This document shows, in pieces, positions 34,597 to 43,315 of a stretch of 64,000 bases of DNA; the first letter of the stretch is position 1, and every line of letters begins with the position of its first letter. The stretch comes from Siphonodentalium dalli (Eukaryota > Mollusca > Scaphopoda > Gadilida > Siphonodentaliidae): contig CP136065.1 in assembly GCA_032622095.1 (NCBI GenBank), positions 65,589,031 through 65,653,030 on the forward strand, in the 5' to 3' direction. The notes under the pieces are model-generated. The model did no database searches. It had not been told where the DNA came from and worked only from the letters and a program-made list of their open reading frames with translations. A program made the translations under genes and the position numbers.

Positions 34597-34640
34597 TTCG
34601 GTATGAATGAAGAATGGGAATATCTGTTTTATTTTTTTAT

Positions 34641-34696
34641 TGAAAACGCGCGGACGCCGCCATTGCATATTTCAACAAATTTTCCCGAACGTCAAA
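34641..34696 (-). promoter_or_regulatory. shared promoter module, gene 2
   Basis: On the minus strand TTGACGTTCGGGAAAATTTG, TTGAAATATGCAATGGCG and GCGTCCGCGCGTTTTC, 45-100 bp before ATG 34596. It is the inverted counterpart of 34736-34804 and lacks the TGACGTCGTCA block of the other two. Confidence 0.65.
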
Positions 34697-34735
34697 TCAG
34701 ATGTGTTTCTTTTTGTTAAAAGAAATACACTTGAA

Positions 34736-34804
34736 TTGACGTTCGGGTAAATTTGGTGAAATATGCAATGACGTCGTCAGCGGCGTCCGCGCGTTTTATA
34801 TAAT
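34736..34804 (+). promoter_or_regulatory. shared promoter module, gene 3
   Basis: TTGACGTTCGGGTAAATTTG, GTGAAATATGCAATGACG, TCGTCAGCGGCGTCCGCGCG, then TTTTATATAATATGG (TATA box), about 36 bp before ATG 34840. Together with 34641-34696 it forms a compact divergent promoter. Confidence 0.7.
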
Positions 34805-34839
34805 ATGGAGCGCAGTGTATCGTTTTTTTTATCTTCAAA

Positions 34840-35193
34840 ATGTTCTCTAAACTAAAAGAGAAAATTTTGCTAAAATTCTCTGCCGATGCTCGATTAAAGC
34901 ATTGGCAGAAGAATGTTAGAGATTCGGAGAGCCATAAGATAGCCATTAGAGCTGGAGTTCAAGAATTCCTGCAAAGACGGAGACCCAGTCCTCCCAAGGT
35001 GTATGTGGAAACTCCAGAGTGGAACCCCACGTATAAGGAGGGGGCATTATATCCAGATTTGTCTGAATATAATCCCCCAAGACCACTGCCAAGGTGGATT
35101 ACCACTGAGGCAGCGAAATAAGTGCGGAATCCACACTGGAGACCCACATACAACAAGGGTGGACTTTATCCGGATTTGTCTGAATTTTATTGA
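34840..35193 (+). pseudogene. Polinton left-arm gene 3 (unknown, tandem motif, histone-type 3' end)
   Basis: Not recognised. MFSKLKEKILLKFSADARLK starts a basic helical N-terminus. Residues about 50-75 hold TPEWNPTYKEGALYPDLSEY. After TAA 35119-35121 the frame continues with NPHWRPTYNKGGLYPDLSEF and ends at TGA 35191-35193. The repeated motif on both sides of the TAA shows that the downstream part was coding, so the TAA is a later mutation or is read through. The distal stop lies exactly 19 nt before the stem-loop, as in gene 1. AATAAA motifs near 35279-35290 could serve as a fallback poly(A) signal. Confidence 0.58.
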
Positions 35194-35212
35194 CTCGGCA
35201 AACAATTTAAAC

Positions 35213-35228
35213 GGACCTTTTCAGGGCC
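35213..35228 (+). terminator. histone-type 3' stem-loop, gene 3
   Basis: GGACCTTTTCAGGGCC followed by ACCCA, the classical histone flank. One stem pair (A-C) is mismatched. CAAAAGATATGCTCTGAAATTGCT follows at 35241-35264, in the same place as the downstream block of the other two. Confidence 0.75.
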
Positions 35229-35329
35229 ACCCAAATTTTTCAAAAGATATGCTCTGAAATTGCTAAAAAACGTAACAAATAAATAAAATTAATAATATTT
35301 TATTCACTATTTTTAACTTTCTTGGAAGA

Positions 35330-35884
35330 TTATCGCGATAAACGTCTTTTTCTCTTTCTGGTAGGCAAAGTGTTCTGCTTAATTTCAGTATCGTCAACGC
35401 TTTTGGCTACAGCGTTTATCACTACCATCTGCGAATCCTCCGTGTTTAGAATAGTGATTTCATCATTTGACACACCGGTTGAGGCGTATAATTCACCACT
35501 CTCAGTTTTCACATCCGCGATCTCGTTAATTGACATCGCGGTTGAGTTGCATTGTTCCCCACTTTCAGCTTTCACATCCGCGATCTCGTTAGTTGATGTC
35601 TCAGTTTGATCAATGTCCATTACATCACATGGTGTGAGATAATCGTTGTCTGATGTGTGCGTCCAAGTAGACTTCCCAGGAGTAGATTCACTCAGCGTCA
35701 ATGCTGATTTTTTGATCTGACCAATCTTCTTTTTCGTAGTGCCATCACATTGAAAATCCCAATTTGAACTCGAATTGCACCTAAAACAGTTACCGTATGG
35801 TGGTATCCAATTTGTATTCTTTAAAACTTCTAATGCAAATTTTCGTAAATGTTGTATGTTGTTACTCTGCAATCGTGGATCCAT
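35330..35884 (-). CDS. Polinton left-arm gene 4, acidic repeat protein with basic tail
   Basis: 184 residues, not recognised. The N-terminus (MDPRLQSNNIQHLRKFALEV) is followed by CFRCNSSSNWDFQC, which could bind a metal. The middle is Ser/Thr/Glu-rich with two repeats of NEIADVKAESGE or NEIADVKTESGE and a third diverged copy (NDEITILNTED). The last residues, TRKRKRRLSR, look like a nuclear localisation signal. It diverges from the 36.0-kb genes across a 111-bp palindrome and ends with a minus-strand AATAAA near 35300, so it uses ordinary polyadenylation, unlike genes 1-3. A nuclear regulatory role is plausible but unproven. Confidence 0.6.
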   Translation of the reverse strand: MDPRLQSNNIQHLRKFALEVLKNTNWIPPYGNCFRCNSSSNWDFQCDGTTKKKIGQIKKSALTLSESTPGKSTWTHTSDNDYLTPCDVMDIDQTETSTNEIADVKAESGEQCNSTAMSINEIADVKTESGELYASTGVSNDEITILNTEDSQMVVINAVAKSVDDTEIKQNTLPTRKRKRRLSR

Positions 35885-35919
35885 TGTGAACGTTCGGTGC
35901 GTTATTCAGTCGTCAGTGG

Positions 35920-36030
35920 AATGACGACGTGATGAAAATTCACGTCGCTTTTATGCTCTGACACGGACGATGACTGCGCATGTCCGTGTCAGAGCATAAA
36001 AGCGACGCGAATTTTCATCACGTCGTCATT
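35920..36030. promoter_or_regulatory. 111-bp near-perfect palindrome, divergent promoter
   Basis: Arms 35920-35968 and 35982-36030 match at 48 of 49 positions around a 13-nt centre. Each arm has AATGACGACGTGATG, a CACGTCGC or CGCGTCGC stretch and TTTTATGC/GCATAAAA (TATA-like). It lies between minus gene 35330-35884 and the plus-strand PolB cluster, so both sides get mirror-image promoter elements. An origin or cruciform role is also possible. Confidence 0.7.
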
Positions 36031-36034
36031 TCAC

Positions 36035-36109
36035 GATGAAGCGCCTTGTGCCATATTCAGATAGCGAAAGCGAACGAGATAATAGAAAGATAGTGCGACT
36101 GGATGATGA
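36035..36109 (+). CDS. 25-codon ORF after the palindrome
   Basis: ATG 36035 encodes MKRLVPYSDSESERDNRKIV and RLDDD, then a stop; the next ORF starts at 36103, overlapping it by 7 nt. The charged sequence is not recognised. It could be a real small protein, the frameshifted N-terminus of the next gene, or a leader ORF. Confidence 0.3.
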
Positions 36110-36528
36110 CTAAATATTATACTATAACAAATCTGACCGATAAATACTCGAGGAAATTTAAAACAGCATCAAAGAAATTCAACGTCACATTTCAAGAATT
36201 TCATCAACCATTTCAAACTGTTCACAGAATTTTCAAAGATCTGGTGAACAGTTTGAAAGATGAGTGTGATGCAGGACCAAAAGATCAAATGAGAATTTCC
36301 ATCTTTCATCCAGGGCTAGATCTAGGGATTCACGTCCCGTTCACTGAAGCAAAAGACCTGACGGGTGAATTATTGCTTGACAACATAGAAAAAGTTGCAC
36401 AATCGAACAAAAAATTCAAAATTCATGACGGACAGATGACATTTGACATCACTATCACGCATATGCCTACAGGGACCGCAAGACATATACCTTACATTAT
36501 GGAGCATTCGGTGATAAAAATCAAATGA
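36103..36528 (+). CDS. conserved-looking Polinton protein upstream of PolB
   Basis: 141 residues, with no catalytic motif recognised. MMTKYYTITNLTDKYSRKFK, a helix-rich middle (FQTVHRIFKDLVNSLKDECD), then IHVPFTEAKDLTGELLLDNI and ITHMPTGTARHIPYIMEHSV. An open frame of this size directly before PolB is common in Polintons. It overlaps PolB by ATGA (36525-36528), suggesting coupled expression. It might be the terminal-protein or another replication partner, but the sequence gives no proof. Confidence 0.55.
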   Translation: MMTKYYTITNLTDKYSRKFKTASKKFNVTFQEFHQPFQTVHRIFKDLVNSLKDECDAGPKDQMRISIFHPGLDLGIHVPFTEAKDLTGELLLDNIEKVAQSNKKFKIHDGQMTFDITITHMPTGTARHIPYIMEHSVIKIK

Positions 36529-39500
36529 AAACAGTAAAGAAAAGTATTCTTCTGATTCAGAACGCAGAAGATAACATGTGTTTTGCGAGAGCTGTCGTTG
36601 TTGGTATGTGTAATGTTGACAAAAAAGATACAACTGAATGGAAGCAACAATGGAAACGGATTACGAGACCAGCAAGAGTTCCACAACTGGAAGCTGCAAA
36701 GTCCTTGTTGGATAAATTGGGGTTATCACAAGACACCAGTTGCGGGGTTGAGGAATACAAAATTATTCAGGAACAACTATATCCTGAGTATGTTGTAAAA
36801 ATACATAATCAATTTGCTGACGAAGGCTTTCTGTTTCAACCACCATCAGTTGGGAAAGAAAGTAAAGTTGTCCATCTATATTTCAAAGACAACCACTACG
36901 ATGTGATCACCACTGTCACAGGATTCCTTGGATGTAGTTATTACTGTGAACACTGTGATGTCGGTTCGAACAGCAGAGTTGATCATATATGTCCATACAA
37001 GTGTATGTGTTTCGAGGGTCAGATATGTCCCTTTGAACGATGTATACACTGCATAAAATATAAGAGGACTTTCAGAAGTAAACGATGTCTCGACAATCAT
37101 TTGAAAAAATCACCAAAACAAGACAAAATTATTTGTGATATGATACACAAATGCCTGAAATGTGGGGTTGAAATCGTCAGACGAAAGGAGAAAAGACATA
37201 CCTGTTCAGGAACAAAGAAGTGCAAATACTGTAAGGAAATCGTCGCATCAGATCACAGATGTCATATCCAGCAGTACCAAAAGAGAGACACACAGGAAGA
37301 AGTAAAGGTACCATTCATATTTTTTGATTTTGAATGTCAACAAGATACTGGTGTTCATATACCCAATTTTTGTGTTGCACAAACTGCTTGTGAAAATTGT
37401 ATATGTAAACCCATTGATGAAATATGCATTTCATGTGATTCTGTATTGTCAAACAGAGAATATATTTTTAAAGGTGAGAGTGTATTGGAAAGATTTTGCA
37501 AATGGTTGTTTTACACCAACGATCATAAAGGTGCAACACGTATTGCTCACAATGCAAGAGGTTACGATAGTCAGTTCCTCGTATATTACTTGGTGAACAA
37601 TGGAAATTCAAAACCGAATGTTATTATGAATGGCAACAAAATACTTAGTTTACAATGCAATGGTGTTAAAGTAATCGATTCATTGAGTTTCATCCCAATG
37701 GCATTATCTAAATTTCCAAAACCATTCGAACTTGAAGAAATGGCTAAAGGTTATTTTCCACATTGGGCAAATACACAGGACTTTCAGAATTACGTAGGAC
37801 CATAAATAGACAAAAAATACTATAAACCTGAAATCATGTCTGAGGAAAATAGAGATTCATTTCTGAAATGGTACGAAGCTAGGGGTGAGGATATTTTTGA
37901 TTTTCCAAAAGAAATTCAAAAGTATTGTAAATCAGATGTAGACATTTTAAGACGTGGATGTGGCAAATTCAGACTATGTGTAATGGAAACTGATCAAATA
38001 GATCCATTCCGGGAAGCAATAACATTAGCTCAAACCTGTAACCTTGCATGGAGAAAAATTTCATTACCAGAGAATTCTCTAGGTATAATTTCAGACGCTG
38101 GATATCCACAAGCGCTTAAATTTTCAATGAAAGCAATTCGATGGCTACAGTACATTGCTACAAAACAAAATATAAACATAAAACATGCTTTAAATGGTGG
38201 TGAATTTAAAATAGGCACACATTTTGTTGATGGTTATCATGCAGAATCAAACACAGTGTATGAAATGTATGGGTGTTTTTTTCATGGCTGTCCTACTTGC
38301 TATCCAGATAGAAATCGCCGAAACCCATACAGTAATATAACAATGCATGAATTGTATGAAAAAAACAATAAAAACGGAAGCTGAAATCAAAAGCTTGGGA
38401 TGCAAATTAATATGCATATGGGAACATGACCTGGACAATAAGTGTAAAGCAGACAAAAATTTAAAACAAACTATGGATCAATTCTATTTGCATCAAGACC
38501 CAATTAAACCAAGGGAAGCATTATTTGGTGGCAGGACTAATACTCTAAAATTATATCATGAAATAGAATCAACATCTAAACAGGAAATAAAATATATTGA
38601 TATATGCAGTTTGTATTCTAGTGTAAATAAATATAAGGAGTACCCACTTGGTCATCCTACAATTCAGGAACAAAGTCAGGGGACATCAAATCAGTCAGGA
38701 ACAAATAGGAGACATCAAATCCTACAAAGGACTCATTAAATGCAAAGTATTACCTCCAAATAAATTGTACATTCCAGTGCTACCGATCCACTGTAATAAC
38801 AAAATGATATATACATTGTGTAAACTTGTGCAGAAATTGAAAGTGGACAGTGTAATCATAAAACCGAACAGCGTGCTTTAGTTGGAGTTTGGACACATGC
38901 AGAATTATTCAAAGCAATATAATTGGGTTACCAAATTCTGGAAGTGTATCAAGTTTGGCATTGGACTGAGTGGTCGGATAAAGTATACAGGGATTACATT
39001 GACAAATACCTCAAAATTAAACAAGAAGCAAGTGGATATCCAAATTCTGTTAAAAGTGAAGAAGATAAAGATAAGGCCGTGGCTAAAGAACGGTATACCA
39101 CGCTTTAGCTATATGGGCCTGATACGCTAATTAACGGTATACCGCTCTTTAGCGTTTGGTGCTAAAGAACGGTATACTGCTCTTTAGTGACAAACGCTAA
39201 AGAGCGTTATACCACGCTTTAGCTATATGGGCCTGATACGATAATGAACGGTATACCACTTTTTAGCGTTTGGTGCTAAAGAGCGGTATAGGTCTACTGC
39301 TCTTTAGCCCTCGGTGCTAAAGAGCGGTCCAGGTTGGATGAGCGGCACGTGCGTTGCCAAGATATTTTGCGCATTGCGCCAACACATAACGTTATAATCC
39401 GTATCGCTCTTTAGCTCTCATCGCTAACGAGTGATGTGCCGTTCTTTAGCCACCAGTGCTAAAGAGCTGTCCATGTTGGATGAGCGACACGTGCGTTGCC

Positions 39501-40437
39501 AAGATATTTTGCGCATTGCGTGTAACGTTATAATCCGTACCGCTCTTTAGCCCTCATCACTAAAGAGCGGTATACCGTTCTTTAGCCCTCAGTACTAAAG
39601 AGCGGTATACCGTTCTCTAGCCACTTCGTAAAGATAAGTACATTAAAGATTATTATGAGGTTGAAGGTATAAAACTTGAAAAAGAAAAAATCGAAAAAAA
39701 ACCAGGACTCCGCCAGTGCGCAAAATTAATGATAAATTGCATATGGGGAAAAAATGCACAAAATAATATTCTTACTAAAACTGAATATATCTCAGAACCA
39801 TCCAGATATTTAGAACTATTAACTGATAAAAATATCACCGTCAAAGCAGTTGAAATTTTTTAACAGGATAAATTCATATTATTCAGCTATGAAAATAAAA
39901 CCGATATTATAGAACCACATCCATCTGGCAATGTAGCTGTTGCATCATTTGTCACAGCATATGCACGCTTGGAGTTGTATAAAGTTTTAGAAAAACTCCA
40001 AGATAGGTGTTGTATTTCGACACCGATTGTTGTATGTATATTTTCGATCCAGAAAAAGAAAATATCAAAACCGAAGACAGGTACCTTGGTAAATGGACTG
40101 ATGAACATCCGGGTGCTAAAATCATGAAATTTATAGGGTTAGGAACGAACAATTATGGATATCAGTACATGAAAGATGGTGTCATAAAATCTGTATGTAA
40201 GGTCAAGGGTATCACTCTGGATTATAAAACTAAGCAGCAAATATAAATTTTCATTCAATGGTTGAATGTGTTAACGACCGGTCAAATTTTCAACGTGTCA
40301 TAAACTATCCATGCAGAATTAAACGCACAAAGAATTGAGAAGTAATTAGTGAAGAGCAAACAAAAACATTCCGATCTGTGTACACCAAACGACTTGTTGT
40401 GGGCGAATACAACACAATTCCTTATGGATGGAAGTGA
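36525..40437 (+). pseudogene. PolB: protein-primed DNA polymerase B (broken)
   Basis: Replicative polymerase of the element. The N-terminal part (NMCFARAVVV) resembles the OTU-like domain of Polinton polymerases, followed by Cys-rich zinc-finger-like segments (37 kb). Exonuclease motifs: FFDFECQ (Exo I), AHNARGYDSQFL (Exo II), YCKSDVDIL (Exo III). Polymerase motifs: DICSLYSSVNKY (A), KLMINCIWGK (B), YFDTDCC (C), and the C-terminal KRLVVGEYNTIPYGWK. Breaks: in-frame stops at 37803-37805, near 38920 and near 39860; frameshifts near 38370, 38690, 38860 and 40006; and a 553-bp MITE at 39076-39628. Without the MITE the region is about 1,115 codons, normal for the family. Motif C carries Cys after the DTD where Ser is usual. 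Not functional. Confidence 0.92.
39076..39628. mobile_element. 553-bp MITE inserted in PolB
   Basis: Flanked by a 10-bp direct duplication TAAAGATAAG (39066-39075 and 39629-39638). Its ends are inverted (GTGGCTAAAGAACGGTATAC against its complement at 39605-39624, one mismatch). The interior is a dense palindromic array of GCTAAAGAGCGGTATAC units. Removing it and one duplication copy restores the PolB reading frame, so it hit an already formed Polinton gene. TSD length points to a Mutator-like (9-11 bp) family, by inference. Confidence 0.8.
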
Positions 40438-40982
40438 TGTGTTACCAGCAGAAATTCTTTTGAAAATTTATAATAACTTGATCGAAATGTCAAAAATGGA
40501 TCAAGAAATCAAACAAGAACTTAAGCAAGCTTGGTTTTTGAGGGAAAGTAAAATTATAGTGCAGACTTTGCTGAACGGACATTTCTCTGAGGGGCAGAGT
40601 CGACTGAGATGTTTGATTGAGAGATCAGAATTTGAAACTGATTTCTTAATGGATATATTGGATCAACTGTTTTCAGATTATTGGATATTTCATGGTGCTC
40701 CTAAAAACAAAATAAACGAAATTCGTGAATTAGTTTATTCGTTTTGCTGAATATCAAGACAGGATTCTCAATGAAAAAACTTTGAAATTCGAAGAGGTGA
40801 CGAGAATATATGGATACATTATTCTCCGAGAACCATGTACAATTTTCACTGCTGGAAAGTTATTTGAAGAAAAAGTGTCTTTGGATTATATTGTAAAAAC
40901 CACTAGACCTATTTCAGACTTAGATAATGAACTCATATGGACATTTGGAATAATCTGGAGTTATGGTGACTCATCATATTAA
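40424..40982 (+). pseudogene. small Polinton protein with F-box-like start, frameshifted
   Basis: ATG 40424 overlaps the PolB stop by 14 nt. The N-terminus DVLPAEILLKIYNNLIEM fits the LPxE(I/L)LxxIxxxL pattern of an F-box. The frame ends at 40750 (VYSFC), but the neighbouring frame continues the protein: RFAEYQDRILNEKTLKFEEV, IYGYIILREPCTIF, then IWTFGIIWSYGDSSY to 40982. So there is one frameshift near 40735. Full length would be about 186 residues. Function is unknown. The F-box reading is a hint from a short motif; with a frameshift the copy is probably inactive. Confidence 0.5.
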
Positions 40983-40990
40983 AATAAAAA

Positions 40991-41695
40991 ATGTTGATTC
41001 CGAACAATCCTAATCAGTCTTACGTGATCTGTCTCAGGGTAAAGGTGGACGAATCATTGTTGTTCAAACATCCCTGTAACATTTTCATATCGGGACCAAG
41101 TGGTTGTGGTAAAACAGATTTTGTTAAGAAATTAATCGAATATAAAGATGATTTGTTCAAACCTGTTCCACACAAAGTCGTTTGGTGTTACAAAGAATGG
41201 CAAAATACCTATAGTCAGATGCAAGAATTTCACAATATTCAATTTATAAATGGAATACCGGATGATGACAATGAACTTGTCGATGACACAGACTTACCGC
41301 ACCTCATCGTTTTTGATGACATGTTAGGTGATAAAGATGAAGAAAAAATTATGTTGTGGTTTACAAGAAACGGACATCACAGAAATACGTCTGTTATTTA
41401 CATAACCCAAAACATGTTTCAGAAATCTAAAGCGAGTAGAACTTTGAGTTTGAATGCACATTACATGGTATTATTTCAAAGTGTGAGTGATAAAGGCCAA
41501 ATAAAAATTATTGCCTCTCAAATGCAAATACCTTATTTAATGCAAGCATATGATGATGCAACTTTAACCAATCATGGTTATTTACTACTCGATTTTCACC
41601 CAAAAACGGATAAATCGTTGAGACTTAGAACTGATATTTTCCATCGCTGGCTCACAAATGACGATCGAGGTGCGGTAATATATTCATCGGTATAA
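40991..41695 (+). CDS. ATP: packaging ATPase (FtsK/HerA, A32-like)
   Basis: 234 residues, intact. It would drive genome packaging into capsids using ATP. Walker A GPSGCGKT at residues 35-42, Walker B LIVFDD at 105-110, and YITQN at about 137-141 as the sensor motif, in the order and spacing of the A32-like packaging ATPases of Polintons and large DNA viruses. The compact size is normal. It lies 8 nt after the previous gene and 36 nt before the next start, in the same orientation as the virion genes. This is one of the best-preserved genes of the element. Confidence 0.92.
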   Translation: MLIPNNPNQSYVICLRVKVDESLLFKHPCNIFISGPSGCGKTDFVKKLIEYKDDLFKPVPHKVVWCYKEWQNTYSQMQEFHNIQFINGIPDDDNELVDDTDLPHLIVFDDMLGDKDEEKIMLWFTRNGHHRNTSVIYITQNMFQKSKASRTLSLNAHYMVLFQSVSDKGQIKIIASQMQIPYLMQAYDDATLTNHGYLLLDFHPKTDKSLRLRTDIFHRWLTNDDRGAVIYSSV

Positions 41696-41731
41696 AGATA
41701 AGTGTATCAACATAATATTTCATTTTCAATC

Positions 41732-42298
41732 ATGGAGTCGCATGAAGCAGTCTTGAGTGTATATTCGACTATCGCTAAATTAATACTTGATGATCACTTA
41801 AAGCTTCCAAAGCAGACACGAACATTCCTGCAAAAACACAAAAAAGAGCTGAAGAAAATAGCTGACAGTAGAACTCATATCGATTCAAAAAAGAAAATAC
41901 TTTTAAAAACTGGTGGAGGTGGTTTTCTCGGTGGAGTTTTGATCAGAAGTCTTCTCAGACAAAAAGAAAATAAATCAATTGCACGAGTTAGATCAAATAG
42001 AGTAAATGATACTCGAGTAAATTCTACGATTGCACAGCGAGCTAGTCCAGTCAGAGTAAATTATACAATTGCACAGCGAACTACTCCAGCTAGAGTAAAT
42101 TCTACTCGATTAAATTCTACATTTGCTAGATTTCAACCACTCAACGATAATGGTCCGCAACCAATTCCATCAGTTCAAGAAGCAGAACATTCCCTGTTGG
42201 TTCAACGATACTCAAAAATTATGAATCTTTCAAACCCATCGAAATTAGCTTTGATGGCATTTGATCGTAATTTTAATAAACGTAAAAGTAAAAAGTAA
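41732..42298 (+). CDS. Polinton basic protein with RVNSTIAQR repeats
   Basis: I chose ATG 41732 (MESHEAVLSVYSTIAKLIL) rather than the upstream 41702 because the earlier ten residues look like leader. Features: a helical N-terminus, LPKQTRTFLQKHKKELKK, then a GGGGFLGGVLIRSLL glycine-hydrophobic segment like that in the next small gene, then three or four tandem copies of RVN(S/Y)TIAQR, then a basic end (FNKRKSKK). Such small basic proteins with a GGFL segment occur in the virion cluster of Polintons and are thought to be minor virion components. The precise role is unknown. Confidence 0.6.
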   Translation: MESHEAVLSVYSTIAKLILDDHLKLPKQTRTFLQKHKKELKKIADSRTHIDSKKKILLKTGGGGFLGGVLIRSLLRQKENKSIARVRSNRVNDTRVNSTIAQRASPVRVNYTIAQRTTPARVNSTRLNSTFARFQPLNDNGPQPIPSVQEAEHSLLVQRYSKIMNLSNPSKLALMAFDRNFNKRKSKK

Positions 42299-42334
42299 TT
42301 CAGTCATTTGACATTCAACTGTTGAAGAGTAAAG

Positions 42335-42678
42335 ATGGTGAAAAATACTCCACTGATTAAAAAATATGGTAGTTTTGTAATGGCTATGAATCAGGCACCA
42401 ACTCATTTTCGGGAAAAATGATAAAAGATGACCCAAAGAGAGTGATTGATTGCATGTCAGAATGCTGTAAAAATATTTTAAAAGGCAATGTAAAACTAAC
42501 AGAAGCTCAGAAGCGCAAACTTCGTCCGAGGTGTAGACATCTCAGAGAACTTGCAAGTAAATCAACATCTTTGAAACGAAAAAAAAAAAAAAAATTATAC
42601 CAGAAAGGAGGGTTTTTACCACTTCTTATGCTAGCACCGTTGCTTGGTAAAGCACTCGCTGGAATACTTTGCGTTTAA
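42335..42678 (+). pseudogene. small basic Polinton protein, frameshifted
   Basis: ATG 42335 starts MVKNTPLIKKYGSFVMAMNQ, which stops at about 42422. The next frame continues DPKRVIDCMSECCKNILKGN, VKLTEAQKRKLRPRCRHLRE, SLKRKKKKK and YQKGGFLPLLMLAPLLGKAL. This order (helix, Cys-rich helix, basic stretch, GGFLPLL hydrophobic end) is a recurrent small protein in animal Polintons. One frameshift near 42415 separates the parts; the 16-nt A run near 42578 is another likely slip site. Probable minor virion protein, inactive here unless frameshifting occurs. Confidence 0.6.
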
Positions 42679-42680
42679 AC

Positions 42681-43315
42681 ATGAAGAAAATGGTCGCTGT
42701 TCCCTTCAAAATGTTGGAAGACATTAAAAAATGGAGAATGAGTCTAACTAATCCGAAATTACCACCTAATCCTGAAATTACGAATATTTCAAAACTAAGC
42801 AGAGATTTGAATTCAGTTTCTGATCAAAATTTGTCAGAATCTGAGAAGGTTCAATTATATGGTACAACTTTGCACAAATTGAAAACTTCTCAAAAATCAG
42901 TTAGAGCTATTTCAGCCCGAAAACAGAACAACCATTTAATCATCATCATAGGGATGTGCTAGAAAGTATTCCGTTAAAGATGAGAAAAAAAGCTGAACAA
43001 CTTTTACAACTGATTTCAAAACATCCACAAATGAAGTTTGATGAAAAAACCTTTTCACAAGGATTGAGCGAGATTAATGTACCTCAAGATTTTATAGGGA
43101 ACAGAAACCGCTGGCTTTGGATTAAAAAACATTTGAAAGATGATTCAGATGATGATTTTGAAACTCCGGTACAAAGCATAACACCAAAACGATTTGATTC
43201 TCATCGATTGACACCAATGAAAGGTATAAAAGCAAGACATTCAAAAACTAAAATAGCAGATAGGTTGACACCAAAGGGTATTAAAACAGAAAAAACACAA
43301 TGGGATCCATACTAG
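42681..43315 (+). pseudogene. Polinton virion-cluster protein, frameshifted
   Basis: ATG 42681 gives MKKMVAVPFKMLEDIKKWRM and a Pro/Ser-rich region (PKLPPNPEITNISKLSRDLN), then loses frame near 42945. The second frame continues IPLKMRKKAEQLLQLISKHP, QMKFDEKTFSQGLSEINVP and a basic Thr-Pro repeat tail (LTPMKGIKARHSKTK, RLTPKGIKTEKTQ). The pair matches the usual small protein between the GGFL protein and integrase in Polintons: short N-terminal helix, linker, C-terminal folded part. Its end overlaps the integrase start by 16 nt. Function unknown; inactive as read. Confidence 0.55.

Noticed and set aside
33841-35264. Host histone genes next to the histone-type stem-loops
   Set aside because: None of the adjacent frames on either strand shows a histone fold or histone motif; the genes are Polinton-specific and inside its TIRs.
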